64,000 bases of DNA from Eubacteriales bacterium (GCA_030526715.1 JAUNCG010000003.1:16947-80946), one strand, 5' to 3'. Shown: positions 1 to 9,565, counted from the first letter of the stretch. Numbers and translations are program-made. The notes: a model not told the origin generated them from the letters alone.

Positions 1-949
1 GGGTATATTTGGAAAGCAGCTTATTCCAGTGCGATGCCAGCTGCGCAAGTGCGGCATCTACCTGCGCGTCTGTTTTATAACGCTCCAGAAGGGCGCGTGC
101 AGGCTTCTTATTGATGACGCCCGGCGCTTCCCATTTCGCATCGACGGGATTCTCGATATAACCGAGAACAAAGATCAGAGAGGTTTCTTCCCCCGGCTGC
201 AGGATGAGCCTGATCTGATGTGAGCCTACCGGCGACCATCCGCTTGCGACGGAATTGCCTGCCTTTGCAGCGGTGACCACAGCCGGAGCAGCCGGCGTAC
301 CATAGGCTCCAAGGAAGGTATCACGATCGGTATCGAAACCGTCGATCTCCCGATTTACAGAAAAAACAGCATAATGATTGCGTCGCTCGCGGTACTCCGT
401 CTTGTGATAGATATCGGAGCCGATGACTTCCACCTCACCGATGCTCAGATTTCGCTGGAAATTCGTCATATCATCCATGGCATTCCAGAGACAGAACTCG
501 ATATAAGAGAATAAAGAGATCTCTTTGACCGCATCGGAGGTATTTTTGAGGATCAAACGGTTTACTTCACAGGTGTCATCTACGGGAACAAACGCCTGAA
601 GAGAAGCCTGCAGTCCGTTCTTGGAAGAGGTCCAGAAGGAGTAACCCATTCCGTGACGGCATTCATAGGAATCTAATTCCGTCTTGGAAGGCTGCCAACC
701 GGGATTCCAGATTACGCCGCCATCATTAATATAGTAGTATTTGCCGTTGCAGTCAGCCGGAATATCGTTGTAGCGATATCTGGTGATGCGCAGAAGCTTG
801 GCATCCTTGTAGAAGCTGTATCCTCCACAGGTGTTGGATACCAGAGAAAAAAAATCACTGCTTCCGAGATAGTTGATCCAAGGCAGCGGTGTTCTGGGAG
901 TTGTGATCACATACTCTTTACGAGTATCGTCAAAATGTCCGAATTTCAT
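1..949 (-). CDS. Cellobiose phosphorylase (GH94), 5' part only
   Basis: Phosphorolyses cellobiose to glucose 1-phosphate and glucose in the cytoplasm. Only the N-terminal ~316 residues lie in the window and the frame runs off the left edge without a stop. The start MKFGHFDDTRKEYVIT, then PWINYLGSSDFFSL and GGYSFYKDAKLLRITRYRY, are typical of the N-terminal beta-sandwich of GH94 cellobiose phosphorylases; this assignment is from memory of the family. The catalytic (alpha/alpha)6 domain is outside the window. The ATG at 947-949 follows a GGAGG. The gene is divergent from a LacI-type regulator that probably controls it. A related beta-glucan or cellodextrin phosphorylase is the main alternative. 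Confidence 0.88.
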   Translation of the reverse strand, partial: MKFGHFDDTRKEYVITTPRTPLPWINYLGSSDFFSLVSNTCGGYSFYKDAKLLRITRYRYNDIPADCNGKYYYINDGGVIWNPGWQPSKTELDSYECRHGMGYSFWTSSKNGLQASLQAFVPVDDTCEVNRLILKNTSDAVKEISLFSYIEFCLWNAMDDMTNFQRNLSIGEVEVIGSDIYHKTEYRERRNHYAVFSVNREIDGFDTDRDTFLGAYGTPAAPAVVTAAKAGNSVASGWSPVGSHQIRLILQPGEETSLIFVLGYIENPVDAKWEAPGVINKKPARALLERYKTDAQVDAALAQLASHWNKLLSKYT

Positions 950-987
950 AACGTCCTCCATTTTCTGAATTGAAATCATATCGTTAT

Positions 988-1001
988 TGAAAACGATTAA
1001 G
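988..1001. promoter_or_regulatory. LacI-type / cre-like operator in the cellobiose phosphorylase leader
   Basis: TGAAAACGATTAAG has the central CG and the AAAACGATT core shared with the operator at 1198-1211, and it also resembles a catabolite-responsive element. It lies in the predicted 5' UTR of the leftward gene, about 30-40 bases after its start point, a roadblock position. Which LacI-family protein binds is inference. Confidence 0.5.
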
Positions 1002-1036
1002 TAACGGTGTAAAAAATAAAAACAAGATTTTAGTTC

Positions 1037-1065
1037 AGTATAATATAGCCATCTCTGAAAAGCAA
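1037..1065 (-). promoter_or_regulatory. Promoter of the cellobiose phosphorylase gene
   Basis: On the minus strand, -35 TTGCTT (1060-1065) and -10 TATACT (1037-1042) are separated by 17 bases. This gives a leader of about 80 nt. The rest of the 310-base divergent intergenic region holds the LacI-gene promoter and two operator-like sites; I see nothing else in it. Confidence 0.6.
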
Positions 1066-1160
1066 TAGAAAATATGATGACATATTAGGTGAAAAATACA
1101 CAAAAAATGCAGATCAAAACTGTCAAATAGGACAGTCTGACGAAAAAAGGGAAATAAACA

Positions 1161-1189
1161 TTGAGTTTTGAAAAAAAAGAATCTATAAT
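1161..1189 (+). promoter_or_regulatory. Promoter of the LacI-type regulator gene
   Basis: -35 TTGAGT (1161-1166), a 17-base spacer and a consensus -10 TATAAT (1184-1189). The start point would be near 1196, directly before the palindromic operator, so autorepression is likely. Confidence 0.75.
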
Positions 1190-1197
1190 ATTAAGAA

Positions 1198-1211
1198 CTA
1201 AAACGATTTAG
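1198..1211. promoter_or_regulatory. LacI-type operator at the regulator's own start point
   Basis: CTAAAACGATTTAG is a near-perfect palindrome with one mismatched pair around a central CG, the usual symmetry of LacI/GalR operators. It sits at about +2 to +16 of the regulator transcript. The core AAAACGATT recurs at 988-1001 in the divergent gene's leader. Confidence 0.65.
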
Positions 1212-1259
1212 AACTGAGCGAGTCAGGCACGCATTTTACAGCCGGAGAAGGAGAGAAAA

Positions 1260-2282
1260 ATGGTATCATTAAAAGACATTTCCCTAAAGTGCGGGGTGTC
1301 GGTGGCAACGGTCAGCAAGGCGCTGAATGATCAGAGTGACATCAGTGAAGAGACAAAAAAAATGGTGAAGAGGATCGCGGACGAGATGGGATATTTTCCG
1401 AACGCATCTGCGAGGGCGCTTCGCACCAGAAGGACGAATTGTATCGGGGTATTGTTTGTGGATGAGGCGGGCAGCGGACTGACTCATGATTTCTTTGCTC
1501 ATGTGCTGGATGCCTTTAAGGTGACGACAGAAGCGGGCGGATATGACATGCTGTTCATTAACAAGAACAATCGTATCGGCAGCCGTCCGATTTCCTATTT
1601 GGAGCACTGCAGATACCGCGGAGTGGACGGTGTTGTGATGGCATGTATTGATTTCCGTGATAAAGAGGTGACCAGATTGCTGGAGAGCGAGATACCGGTG
1701 GTGACGATTGACCATGTATTTGACAACCACATGGCCGTGATATCGGATAATGTCCGGGGAATGCGGGATCTGGTACAGTTTGTATATGATATGGGACATC
1801 GCAGGATGGCATATATTCATGGAGCGGATTCCTCGGTAACAAAAAGCAGACTGTGTAGCTTCTATCGCACGCTGGAGGATCTGAAGGTGCAGATTCCGGA
1901 CAGCTATATAAGAGAGGGGAATTATCGAGATACGGTTACCGCAGCCAGACTGACAAAGGAGCTGCTGGAGTTGGAGATACCGCCCACCTGTATTTTTTAT
2001 CCGGACGATTTCGCCGCAATCGGAGGTATCGGAATGATACGCTCCATGGGACTGTCGATTCCGGAGGATATCTCTGTAGTGGGATACGACGGTACGGGGC
2101 TGGCCGGTGTGATGATGCCGGAACTGACGACGTTAGAACAGGATACCGGGAAGATCGGTGAGCTGGCCGCGAAGGCGCTGATCAATCTGGTAGAACATCC
2201 GAAGACTACTCTGATACAAAGCATTGTTGTAGAGGGAAGAGTATCTCCGGGAGGATCGGTAAAACGACTGAGACAATCATAG
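1260..2282 (+). CDS. LacI/GalR-family transcriptional regulator
   Basis: Cytoplasmic DNA-binding regulator of 340 residues, normal family length. The N terminus MVSLKDISLKCGVSVATVSKALN is the LacI helix-turn-helix, followed by the hinge region SARALRTRRTNCIGVLF and a periplasmic-binding-protein-like effector domain ending in a typical VEGRVSPGGSV segment. The ATG follows a GGAGAAGGAGAG ribosome-binding site. It is divergent from the cellobiose phosphorylase gene, and matching operator-like sites lie in both leaders, so it probably controls itself and cellobiose use. The effector, perhaps cellobiose or a breakdown product, is not readable from sequence. Confidence 0.9.
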   Translation: MVSLKDISLKCGVSVATVSKALNDQSDISEETKKMVKRIADEMGYFPNASARALRTRRTNCIGVLFVDEAGSGLTHDFFAHVLDAFKVTTEAGGYDMLFINKNNRIGSRPISYLEHCRYRGVDGVVMACIDFRDKEVTRLLESEIPVVTIDHVFDNHMAVISDNVRGMRDLVQFVYDMGHRRMAYIHGADSSVTKSRLCSFYRTLEDLKVQIPDSYIREGNYRDTVTAARLTKELLELEIPPTCIFYPDDFAAIGGIGMIRSMGLSIPEDISVVGYDGTGLAGVMMPELTTLEQDTGKIGELAAKALINLVEHPKTTLIQSIVVEGRVSPGGSVKRLRQS

Positions 2283-2288
2283 AATAAA

Positions 2289-2332
2289 ATGATCGTCTCA
2301 CTTTCGTGCATACAGGATATAAGAGACGTCAT
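2289..2332 (+). terminator. Hairpin downstream of the LacI-type gene
   Basis: CGTCTC (2294-2299) pairs with GAGACG (2323-2328), extended by ATGA/TCAT at the outer ends. There is no T-run, so it may be a 3'-end stabilising hairpin rather than an intrinsic terminator. Confidence 0.35.
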
Positions 2333-2394
2333 GGAATCCGAAGCTCCATGATGCTTTCCTGCGCCGGCAAAGCCCGCGAAGAGGGTGTATTTCC

Positions 2395-2423
2395 TTGACA
2401 AACAGGGGGGAATGCCCTAAAAT
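2395..2423 (+). promoter_or_regulatory. Promoter of proS
   Basis: Consensus -35 TTGACA (2395-2400), 17-base spacer, -10 TAAAAT (2418-2423). The transcript leader would be only ~68 nt, too short for a T-box element. Confidence 0.8.
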
Positions 2424-2497
2424 GACTGGTAGCAATCGGAGTTCTGAAAATAAGAGTATCCTGAGCAATATTATATAGAAAAGAAAGAGAGAAGATC

Positions 2498-3937
2498 ATG
2501 GCAAAAGACAAGAAGCTTGTAGAAGCGATTACTTCCATGGATGAAGATTTCGCGCAGTGGTATACAGATGTAGTAAAGAAGGCTGAGCTGATCGATTACA
2601 CCAGCGTAAAGGGCTGCATGGTGATCAAGCCGGCGGGCTATGCGATCTGGGAGAATATTCAGCATGAGCTGGATCGCAGATTCAAAGAGACGGGTGTAGA
2701 GAATGTGTATCTGCCGATGCTGATTCCGGAGAGCCTGCTTCAGAAGGAAAAGGATCATGTAGAGGGATTTGCGCCGGAGGTGGCATGGGTGACCCACGGC
2801 GGACTGGAGAAGCTGCAGGAGCGTCTCTGTGTACGTCCGACCTCTGAGACGTTATTCTGCGATTTTTACGCAAACGACATTCATTCCTATCGTGATCTTC
2901 CGAAGGTATATAATCAGTGGTGTTCTGTTATGCGTTGGGAGAAGACGACGAGACCGTTCCTGCGTTCCAGAGAATTCCTGTGGCAGGAGGGGCATACTGC
3001 GCATGCAACGGCCGAGGAGGCTGAGGAGCGCACGATTCAGATGCTGAACGTGTATGCAGATTTCTGCGAAGAGATTCTGGCGATTCCGGTGGTTCGCGGA
3101 CGCAAGACAGATAAAGAGAAGTTCGCAGGCGCAGAAGCCACCTATACGATTGAGTCTCTGATGCATGACGGCAAAGCACTGCAGTCGGGTACCAGCCACA
3201 ACTTCGGTGACGGATTTGCAAAGGCATTTGATATTCAGTACACAGATAAGGATAATACTCTGAAGTATGTACATCAGACCTCTTGGGGAATGACCACCCG
3301 CATGATCGGAGCAATCATCATGGTTCACGGTGACAACAGCGGTCTGGTACTGCCTCCGCGTATCGCACCTACGCAGGTGATGGTGATTCCGATCCGTCAG
3401 CAGCAGGAGGGTGTGCTGGATAAGGCAAATGAGATAAAGAATGCGCTTGTAGCAGCAGGCTTAAGAGCAAGACTGGACGATGCGGATAAGAGCCCGGGAT
3501 GGAAGTTCTCCGAGCAGGAGATGAGAGGTATTCCGGTACGTATTGAGCTTGGTCCGAAGGATATGGAGGCAGGACAGGCGGTGATCGTGCGCCGTGATAC
3601 GAGAGAGAAGATCGTTGCGCCTATCGCAGAGCTGACACAGAAGGTGGCAGAGGTGCTGGATACCATGCAGGCGGAGATGCTTGAGAGAGCAAGAGCGCAC
3701 CGCGAGGCTCATACCTATGAGGCGACAGAGCTTGGAGAGTTCAAGAAGATCGCAGAGGAGAAGCCGGGCTTTATCAAGGCGATGTGGTGTGGATGTCAGG
3801 AATGCGAGGATGCGCTGAAGGAGGAAGCAGGCGTGACCTCCAGATGTATGCCGTTCCATCAGGAGAAGCTTGCGGATACCTGCATTTACTGCGGCAAGCC
3901 GGCCAAGAAGCTGGTATACTGGGGAAAAGCATACTAA
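2498..3937 (+). CDS. proS: Prolyl-tRNA synthetase, short eukaryote/archaeal-type (ProS type 3)
   Basis: Charges tRNA-Pro with proline in the cytoplasm. At 479 residues it lacks the large editing insertion of the ~570-residue bacterial type. Class II motif 2 is seen in the [21 protein letters not shown] segment, and [11 protein letters not shown] is characteristic. An anticodon-binding domain follows from about residue 290. A C-terminal zinc-binding segment carries Cys pairs in [12 protein letters not shown] and [12 protein letters not shown], as expected for this ProRS class. It is transcribed alone from the promoter at 2395 and is followed by the independently promoted liv operon. Confidence 0.95.
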   Translation: MAKDKKLVEAITSMDEDFAQWYTDVVKKAELIDYTSVKGCMVIKPAGYAIWENIQHELDRRFKETGVENVYLPMLIPESLLQKEKDHVEGFAPEVAWVTHGGLEKLQERLCVRPTSETLFCDFYANDIHSYRDLPKVYNQWCSVMRWEKTTRPFLRSREFLWQEGHTAHATAEEAEERTIQMLNVYADFCEEILAIPVVRGRKTDKEKFAGAEATYTIESLMHDGKALQSGTSHNFGDGFAKAFDIQYTDKDNTLKYVHQTSWGMTTRMIGAIIMVHGDNSGLVLPPRIAPTQVMVIPIRQQQEGVLDKANEIKNALVAAGLRARLDDADKSPGWKFSEQEMRGIPVRIELGPKDMEAGQAVIVRRDTREKIVAPIAELTQKVAEVLDTMQAEMLERARAHREAHTYEATELGEFKKIAEEKPGFIKAMWCGCQECEDALKEEAGVTSRCMPFHQEKLADTCIYCGKPAKKLVYWGKAY

Positions 3938-4006
3938 GAGGAACGTAATTTACTTTATGAATCATAGTGATGTGTGATATCCATTATATAAAATAGAGGA
4001 ATAGGA

Positions 4007-4036
4007 TTGACAAAATGTCCGTCTGTGGAGTATGAT
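4007..4036 (+). promoter_or_regulatory. Promoter of the liv operon
   Basis: -35 TTGACA (4007-4012), 18-base spacer, -10 TATGAT (4031-4036). The -10 overlaps an upstream in-frame ATG at 4036, which rules that codon out as the livJ start. Confidence 0.75.
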
Positions 4037-4080
4037 TGTTCACAAAGAAAACACAGAGGTTTGTGAAGGAGGAAAGAATC

Positions 4081-5229
4081 ATGAAAAAATTTGGAAAAGT
4101 TCTCAGCGTACTGACTGCAGCGGCAATGGTAGCCGGTACGATGGCAGCGCCGGTTGCTGCAGAAGATACATTTAAGATCGGAAGCTCAGGTCCTCTGACC
4201 GGTCCGGCAGCAGTTTATGGTAATGCGGTTATGAATGCGATCCAGATCGCAGTAGATGAGGTGAATGAGGCCGGCGGAGTGAACGGCGCGAATTTTGAGT
4301 TTAATCCGCAGGATGACGAGCATGATGCAGAGAAGGCAGTGAATGCTTACAATACTCTGAAGGACTGGGGTATGCAGATGTTCCTCGGAACGGTTACCTC
4401 CGCTCCGTGTATCGCCGTAGAGGCAGAAGCAGCGAACGATAACATTTTCCTGCTGACCCCGTCAGGATCCGCAGTAGATTGTATCACCGGAGGCGACAAC
4501 GCATTCCGCGTATGCTTCTCTGATCCGTCTCAGGGTACTGCATCCGCACAGTATATTGGTAACAACGGAATCGGTGAGAAGGTAGCTGTGATTTATGACA
4601 GCTCTGATGTATATTCTTCCGGTATCTACGGAACGTTTCAGGCAGAGGCAGCGAATCAGCCGTTTGAGATCGTAGCGGCAGAGGCGTTTACCGCAGACAG
4701 CAAGTCTGATTTCTCAGTGCAGCTTCAGAAGGCGAAGGATGCAGAGGCTGATCTTGTATTCATGCCGATCTATTACAATGAGGCAGCGCTGATTCTGCAG
4801 CAGGCTGATCAGATGGGTTATGCTCCGACATGGTTCGGCGTGGACGGTATGGACGGTATCCTGAGTCTTGAGGGATTCGACACCAGCCTTGCAGAAGGAC
4901 TGATGCTCCTGACACCGTTCTCTGCTGACGCAGATGATGAGTTGACCAAGAACTTTGTAGCAAAATACGAAGAGAAGCACGGTGAGGTGCCGAACCAGTT
5001 CGCAGCGGATGCATACGACGGCGTTTATGCGATCAAGGCAGCTCTGGAGCAGAGCGGCGCTACTCCGGATATGGATGCAAGCGAGATCTGCGATCTGCTG
5101 AAGGTCGGCATGACAGAGATCACTATCGACGGTGTAACCGGCGTAGGTATGACATGGTCAGCAGACGGTGAGCCGAGTAAAGAGCCGAAGGCTGTTGTGA
5201 TCGAGAACGGCGCTTACAAGGGAATGTAA
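4081..5229 (+). CDS. livJ: Branched-chain amino acid ABC transporter substrate-binding protein
   Basis: Extracytoplasmic receptor that captures leucine/isoleucine/valine or related amino acids for LivHMGF. About 382 residues. A Sec signal peptide occupies residues 1-26 (MKKFGKVLSVLTAAAMVAG, ending near PVAAED), followed by FKIGSSGPLTGPAAVYGNAV, typical of the Leu/Ile/Val-binding (Peripla_BP_6) fold. There is no lipobox cysteine, which is unusual for a Gram-positive binding protein. The ATG at 4081 is preceded by GAAGGAGGAAAG; the earlier in-frame ATG at 4036 lies inside the promoter. It is the first gene of the liv operon. The exact ligand cannot be read from sequence. Confidence 0.92.
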   Translation: MKKFGKVLSVLTAAAMVAGTMAAPVAAEDTFKIGSSGPLTGPAAVYGNAVMNAIQIAVDEVNEAGGVNGANFEFNPQDDEHDAEKAVNAYNTLKDWGMQMFLGTVTSAPCIAVEAEAANDNIFLLTPSGSAVDCITGGDNAFRVCFSDPSQGTASAQYIGNNGIGEKVAVIYDSSDVYSSGIYGTFQAEAANQPFEIVAAEAFTADSKSDFSVQLQKAKDAEADLVFMPIYYNEAALILQQADQMGYAPTWFGVDGMDGILSLEGFDTSLAEGLMLLTPFSADADDELTKNFVAKYEEKHGEVPNQFAADAYDGVYAIKAALEQSGATPDMDASEICDLLKVGMTEITIDGVTGVGMTWSADGEPSKEPKAVVIENGAYKGM

Positions 5230-5248
5230 AATTCCAATATTATAGATG

Positions 5249-5268
5249 CAGGCATATTAAAATGCCTG
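5249..5268 (+). repeat. 3' hairpin after livJ
   Basis: CAGGCAT (5249-5255) pairs with ATGCCTG (5262-5268) around a 6-base loop. Together with the terminator 20 bases later it probably protects the livJ 3' end so the binding protein is made in excess over the membrane subunits. Confidence 0.5.
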
Positions 5269-5288
5269 TGATCAAGAATAAGAACCCG

Positions 5289-5320
5289 ACAGGGGGGTTG
5301 CATGAGCACCCCCCTGTTTT
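5289..5320 (+). terminator. Attenuating terminator between livJ and livH
   Basis: ACAGGGGGGT (5289-5298) pairs perfectly with ACCCCCCTGT (5308-5317), followed by a short T-run. No promoter is evident before livH, so readthrough of this terminator probably sets the ratio of receptor to permease. Confidence 0.75.
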
Positions 5321-5359
5321 GCAAACTATACGGAAAGAGATCCGAAAATGAGGTGTACA

Positions 5360-6244
5360 ATGAGTTTTTTATCCTATTTAATTAATGGTATCAGCCTCGG
5401 CAGTGTCTATGCCATAATTGCGTTAGGCTATACAATGGTTTATGGAATTGCCAAGATGCTGAATTTTGCACACGGCGATGTCATCATGGTGGGTGGCTAT
5501 GCGGCTATCACGATGATGATGAGTTTGAATGCGAACCCGTTTGTTGCGGTGCTCGTAGCCATTGTGGTATGTACAGTGCTGGGTATTGTGATCGAGGCGG
5601 TGGCTTATCGTCCGCTGAGAAACGCGGCTTCACCGCTGGCGGTGCTGATCACGGCGATCGGCGTCAGCTATCTCTTGCAGAACGTGGTTCTGCTGATCTT
5701 TGGTTCCAGTCCGAAGAGCTTCCAGTCGGTAGTTCCGGTGCCGGATCTGAAGCTGGCGGATGGCGCCTTGACCATTACGGGTGAGACGATGGTAACGATC
5801 CTGAGCAGTATGGTGATCATGATCGTGCTGACATTGTTTATTAATAAGACAAAAGCGGGTCAGGCTATGCTCGCAGTGGCGGAGGACAAGGGAGCTGCGC
5901 AGCTTATGGGTATCAATATCAACGGAACGATCGCTCTGACCTTTGCGATCGGCTCCGGACTGGCGGCGATCGCCGGTGTATTGCTGTGCTCCGCATATCC
6001 GTCCCTTTCTCCATATACCGGAGCAATGCCGGGTATCAAGGCCTTCGTCGCGGCGGTATTCGGTGGTATCGGATCTGTTCCGGGAGCTATGATCGGCGGT
6101 ATTCTGCTGGGTATTATCGAGATTCTGGGAAAGGCATATATTTCTTCACAGCTTGCGGACGCTATCGTATTTGCGGTGCTGATCGTAGTGCTTTTGGTGA
6201 AACCGACCGGTCTGCTCGGAAAGCAGATTCAGGAAAAGGTATAG
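5360..6244 (+). CDS. livH: Branched-chain amino acid ABC transporter permease LivH
   Basis: Inner of two membrane subunits forming the amino acid channel. About 294 residues, highly hydrophobic, with roughly eight membrane segments. MSFLSYLINGISLGSVYAII, GYTMVYGIAKMLNFAHGDV and the C-terminal GLLGKQIQ are typical of LivH. I chose the ATG at 5360 because a GAGGTG lies at a good distance; an in-frame ATG at 5348 is possible. It lies downstream of the livJ attenuator and 18 bases before livM. Confidence 0.92.
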   Translation: MSFLSYLINGISLGSVYAIIALGYTMVYGIAKMLNFAHGDVIMVGGYAAITMMMSLNANPFVAVLVAIVVCTVLGIVIEAVAYRPLRNAASPLAVLITAIGVSYLLQNVVLLIFGSSPKSFQSVVPVPDLKLADGALTITGETMVTILSSMVIMIVLTLFINKTKAGQAMLAVAEDKGAAQLMGININGTIALTFAIGSGLAAIAGVLLCSAYPSLSPYTGAMPGIKAFVAAVFGGIGSVPGAMIGGILLGIIEILGKAYISSQLADAIVFAVLIVVLLVKPTGLLGKQIQEKV

Positions 6245-6262
6245 GTGGGAGGAGTTAGGAAG

Positions 6263-7309
6263 ATGAATAAAAAATTAAAATCAAATCTGATCACCTACGG
6301 AATGGTGCTTGTAGCCTTTGTGATCATGCAGATCCTGCTCAGTACAGGGCACATTTCCAGTCTGTTTAAGGGACTGCTGGTGCCGATCTGTGTATATGTG
6401 GTACTGGCGTTATCTTTGAATCTGGTAGTAGGTATTTCCGGTGAGCTGAGTCTGGGACATGCCGGTTTTATGTGTGCCGGCGCGTTTGCCAGTGCATTTT
6501 TCACCAAGTGTACGATGGATACCATTACAGTTTCCGGACTGCGCTTTTTCCTTGCGATCCTGATCGGTGCGGCAGTGGCAGCCGTGTTCGGTATTTTGAT
6601 CGGTATTCCGGTTTTGAGACTGAAGGGGGACTATCTTGCCATCGTGACGCTGGCCTTTGGCGAGATCATCAAAAATGTGGTGAACGCATTCTATATCGGA
6701 CTGGACAGCAAGGGATTTCATTTTTCCATGAAGGATCAGTTTTCTATGGGAATGGAACCGGACGGTCAGATCATTCTGAACGGACCGCAGGGAATCACAG
6801 GAGTGTCCAAGGATTCTACGTTTATTATCGGTGTCGTGCTGATATTGCTCACACTGTTTATTGTGCTGAATCTGATTGATTCCCGTGACGGACGCGCGAT
6901 TCAGGCGATTCGTGACAACCGCATTGCGGCAAGCTCTGTGGGATTGAATATTACAAAGTATAAGCTGATGGCGTTTACCGTCTCCGCAGCATTGGCCGGT
7001 GCGGCGGGCGCGCTGTATTCTCATAATCTGGCAACACTGCAGGCATCAAAGTTTAACTTTAACACATCGATTCTGGTGCTGGTATTTGTTGTGCTTGGCG
7101 GTATCGGCAATATGCGCGGATCTGTGATCGCGGCAGTGATCCTGACAGCGCTCCCGGAGATGCTGCGCGGTCTGGCAGATTATCGTATGCTGATCTATGC
7201 GATCGTACTGATCGTTATGATGCTGTTCAACTGGGCGCCCAAAGCGCTTGAGTGGAGAGAACGCTATCTCGGACAGCTGTTCAAAAAAACTGCGAAGGAG
7301 GGCAAATAA
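6263..7309 (+). CDS. livM: Branched-chain amino acid ABC transporter permease LivM
   Basis: Second membrane subunit of the branched-chain amino acid importer, about 348 residues with many hydrophobic segments. Family landmarks are [36 protein letters not shown] and the EAA-like loop [20 protein letters not shown] that contacts the ATPases. The ATG at 6263 has GGAGG 9 bases upstream; an alternative GTG lies directly after the livH stop at 6245. One base separates it from livG. Confidence 0.92.
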   Translation: MNKKLKSNLITYGMVLVAFVIMQILLSTGHISSLFKGLLVPICVYVVLALSLNLVVGISGELSLGHAGFMCAGAFASAFFTKCTMDTITVSGLRFFLAILIGAAVAAVFGILIGIPVLRLKGDYLAIVTLAFGEIIKNVVNAFYIGLDSKGFHFSMKDQFSMGMEPDGQIILNGPQGITGVSKDSTFIIGVVLILLTLFIVLNLIDSRDGRAIQAIRDNRIAASSVGLNITKYKLMAFTVSAALAGAAGALYSHNLATLQASKFNFNTSILVLVFVVLGGIGNMRGSVIAAVILTALPEMLRGLADYRMLIYAIVLIVMMLFNWAPKALEWRERYLGQLFKKTAKEGK

Positions 7310-7310
7310 T

Positions 7311-8072
7311 ATGGCACCAATGCTGGAGACAAGAAATCTGGGCATCTCCTTCGGAGGACTTCGCGCAGTAAATGAGTTTAATATTAAGATTGAAAAAGGG
7401 GAGCTGTACGGACTGATCGGACCGAACGGTGCGGGCAAGACCACACTGTTCAATCTGCTGACCGGAGTTTATAAGCCGAGTGAGGGCTTCGTGTTTCTGG
7501 ACGGCGAGGACATTACAGGGAAATCCACCATTGAGATCAACAAAAGCGGTATTGCACGTACCTTCCAGAATATCCGTCTGTTTAATAAAATGACGGTGCT
7601 GGATAATGTCAAGGTGGGACTGCACAATCATCATCCCTATTCTACATTGGCAGGAATTTTCCGCACACCGTCCTATCGGAAGGTGGAAAAAGAGATGAAT
7701 GAGCGCGCTATGGAGCTGCTGCATGTGTTTGATCTGGATGGAGAGGCGGACTATCTGGCATCCAATCTTCCCTATGGTAAACAGCGTAAGCTAGAGATTG
7801 CCCGCGCGCTTGCGACGGATCCGAAGCTGCTGCTTCTGGATGAGCCTGCAGCGGGTATGAATCCGAATGAGACAAAGGAATTGATGAATACGATCCATTT
7901 TGTAAGGGATCATTTTGATATGACCATCCTGCTGATCGAACATGATATGAAGCTGGTGTCCGGTATCTGTGAGAAGCTGACAGTGCTAAACTTCGGCGAG
8001 GTTCTTTGTCAGGGGGAGACTGCACAGGTGCTTCAGAATCCGCAGGTGATCAAGGCATATCTTGGAGAATAG
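7311..8072 (+). CDS. livG: Branched-chain amino acid ABC transporter ATPase LivG
   Basis: Cytoplasmic ATPase, about 253 residues. Walker A is GPNGAGKTT, the signature appears as [16 protein letters not shown] (LivG-type, replacing LSGGQ) and Walker B is [13 protein letters not shown] with the switch His in LIEHDM. The [12 protein letters not shown] segment after the Q-loop is typical of LivG. Start ATG 7311 is preceded by GGAGGGC; longer in-frame extensions would overlap livM. Pairs with LivF downstream. Confidence 0.94.
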   Translation: MAPMLETRNLGISFGGLRAVNEFNIKIEKGELYGLIGPNGAGKTTLFNLLTGVYKPSEGFVFLDGEDITGKSTIEINKSGIARTFQNIRLFNKMTVLDNVKVGLHNHHPYSTLAGIFRTPSYRKVEKEMNERAMELLHVFDLDGEADYLASNLPYGKQRKLEIARALATDPKLLLLDEPAAGMNPNETKELMNTIHFVRDHFDMTILLIEHDMKLVSGICEKLTVLNFGEVLCQGETAQVLQNPQVIKAYLGE

Positions 8073-8085
8073 GAGGAAATAACAG

Positions 8086-8796
8086 ATGGCAATGCTTGAG
8101 ATTAAAGACTTGGAGGTATATTACGGTATGATCCAAGCCATTAAGGGAGTTTCCTTCGAAGTTAAGGAAGGGGAGGTCATTGCGCTGATCGGTGCGAACG
8201 GCGCGGGTAAGACCACCATCCTTCATACGATCACAGGTCTGCTTTCTCCTAAAAAGGGAAGCGTGATCTTTGAGGGAAAGGATATCACCAAGGTTCCGGC
8301 ACACAAGATCGTATCCATGGGAATGGCGCATGTCCCGGAGGGACGAAGGGTGTTTGCGCAGCTTTCGGTCTATCAGAATCTGAAGATGGGCGCTTATACA
8401 AGAAGCGATAAGAATGAGATCGAGGAGAGCCTGCAGGCAGTGTATAAGAGATTCCCACGTCTGGAGGAGCGTAAGAATCAGCTGGCGGGGACGCTTTCCG
8501 GTGGTGAACAACAGATGCTGGCGATGGGGCGTGCGCTGATGTCCAAGCCGAAAATCATTGTGATGGATGAGCCGTCGATGGGACTGTCTCCGATTTTTGT
8601 AAATGAGATCTTTGATATTATTCAAAAGGTGAGTGCAGGCGGAACGACGGTATTGCTGGTAGAACAGAATGCAAAGAAGGCGCTCAGTATTGCAGATCGT
8701 GCCTATGTGCTGGAGACCGGCAAAATCGTTCAGTCCGGAGATGCCAAGGTATTGATGAATGATGATTCTATTCGAAAAGCGTACCTTGGAGAATAA
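8086..8796 (+). CDS. livF: Branched-chain amino acid ABC transporter ATPase LivF
   Basis: Second ATPase of the Liv importer, 236 residues. Walker A GANGAGKTT, the LivF hallmark HVPEGRRVFAQLSV, signature TLSGGEQQMLAMGRAL and Walker B KIIVMDEPSMGLSP with LVEQNAKKAL. It follows livG by 13 bases with an AGGAGG site and completes the operon livJHMGF. No terminator is visible before the promoter of the next gene. Confidence 0.94.
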   Translation: MAMLEIKDLEVYYGMIQAIKGVSFEVKEGEVIALIGANGAGKTTILHTITGLLSPKKGSVIFEGKDITKVPAHKIVSMGMAHVPEGRRVFAQLSVYQNLKMGAYTRSDKNEIEESLQAVYKRFPRLEERKNQLAGTLSGGEQQMLAMGRALMSKPKIIVMDEPSMGLSPIFVNEIFDIIQKVSAGGTTVLLVEQNAKKALSIADRAYVLETGKIVQSGDAKVLMNDDSIRKAYLGE

Positions 8797-8801
8797 AACA
8801 T

Positions 8802-8830
8802 TTGACGTAATTCTATGCAAATACTATAAT
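8802..8830 (+). promoter_or_regulatory. Promoter of the cytidylate-kinase-like gene
   Basis: -35 TTGACG (8802-8807), 17-base spacer and consensus -10 TATAAT (8825-8830). Confidence 0.75.
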
Positions 8831-8895
8831 AGAAATATAAAAATATTCCAAAAACAAGACAGAATGACGGAATATTTGCAGATGGGAGGGGTTTT

Positions 8896-9519
8896 ATGAG
8901 CAAGGTAATCGTAACGATCTCAAGACAATATGGCAGCGGCGGCAAGACCATTGGTGAGATGTACGCGAAGAAGAATAACATACCGTGTTATGGCAGAGAT
9001 ATTATTCGGCGTGCTTCTGATGTGAGCGGAATTAATGAATTGCTGTTTGCACAGGTAGATGAGAAGCTGACGAACGGAACGCTGTTTGGGATTTCCAAAA
9101 AGATCTACAAGGGCGGCTTGCTTCCGCCGAGCAGCAGTGAGTTTACCTCTCCGTATAACCTGTTCAACTATCAGGCGAAGGTGATCCGTGATCTGGCGCA
9201 GGAGGGCTCCTGTGTATTTATCGGCAGATGTGCGGATTTCGTACTGGCAGATCAGCCGGAGGTTGTGAGCGTGTTCATACATGCGCCGAAGGACTATTGT
9301 CTGGAGCAGGCGAGACTGCGTAATCCCATGAGTGGAGCGGATCTGGAGAAATTCATTGCGAAGACGGATAAGTTCCGGGGAGATTTTTATCGGTACTATA
9401 CAGGACGCGAGTGGAACGATGCGCGTAACTTTGATCTGTGTCTGGACAGTAGCAAGCTGGGATTTGACAAATGTGTAGAGGAGATCGAGGCATACATTAA
9501 GGTGCGTTTCGGAGAATAG
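8896..9519 (+). CDS. Cytidylate kinase-like family protein
   Basis: Predicted cytoplasmic P-loop kinase of 207 residues. The start MSKVIVTISRQYGSGGKTIGE is the cytidylate-kinase-like P-loop, and VFIGRCADFVL (about residues 107-117) is a family hallmark. It resembles the Cytidylate_kin2 group rather than housekeeping Cmk, and the true substrate of that group is not established, so CMP phosphorylation is not assured. It is monocistronic, with its own promoter and a strong terminator, between liv and the nucleoside-salvage genes. The proximity to cdd and pdp may be coincidence. Confidence 0.85.
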   Translation: MSKVIVTISRQYGSGGKTIGEMYAKKNNIPCYGRDIIRRASDVSGINELLFAQVDEKLTNGTLFGISKKIYKGGLLPPSSSEFTSPYNLFNYQAKVIRDLAQEGSCVFIGRCADFVLADQPEVVSVFIHAPKDYCLEQARLRNPMSGADLEKFIAKTDKFRGDFYRYYTGREWNDARNFDLCLDSSKLGFDKCVEEIEAYIKVRFGE

Positions 9520-9565
9520 AGCAGAGAGATATGAAATCCTCTTAAATGAAATAAGTGAAACATTA

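Noticed and set aside
2430..2497. Possible T-box before proS
   Set aside because: The predicted leader is under 70 bases, with no specifier stem or T-box sequence.
4036..4080. Longer livJ start at 4036
   Set aside because: It overlaps the -10 element and would put 15 residues before a normal signal peptide.
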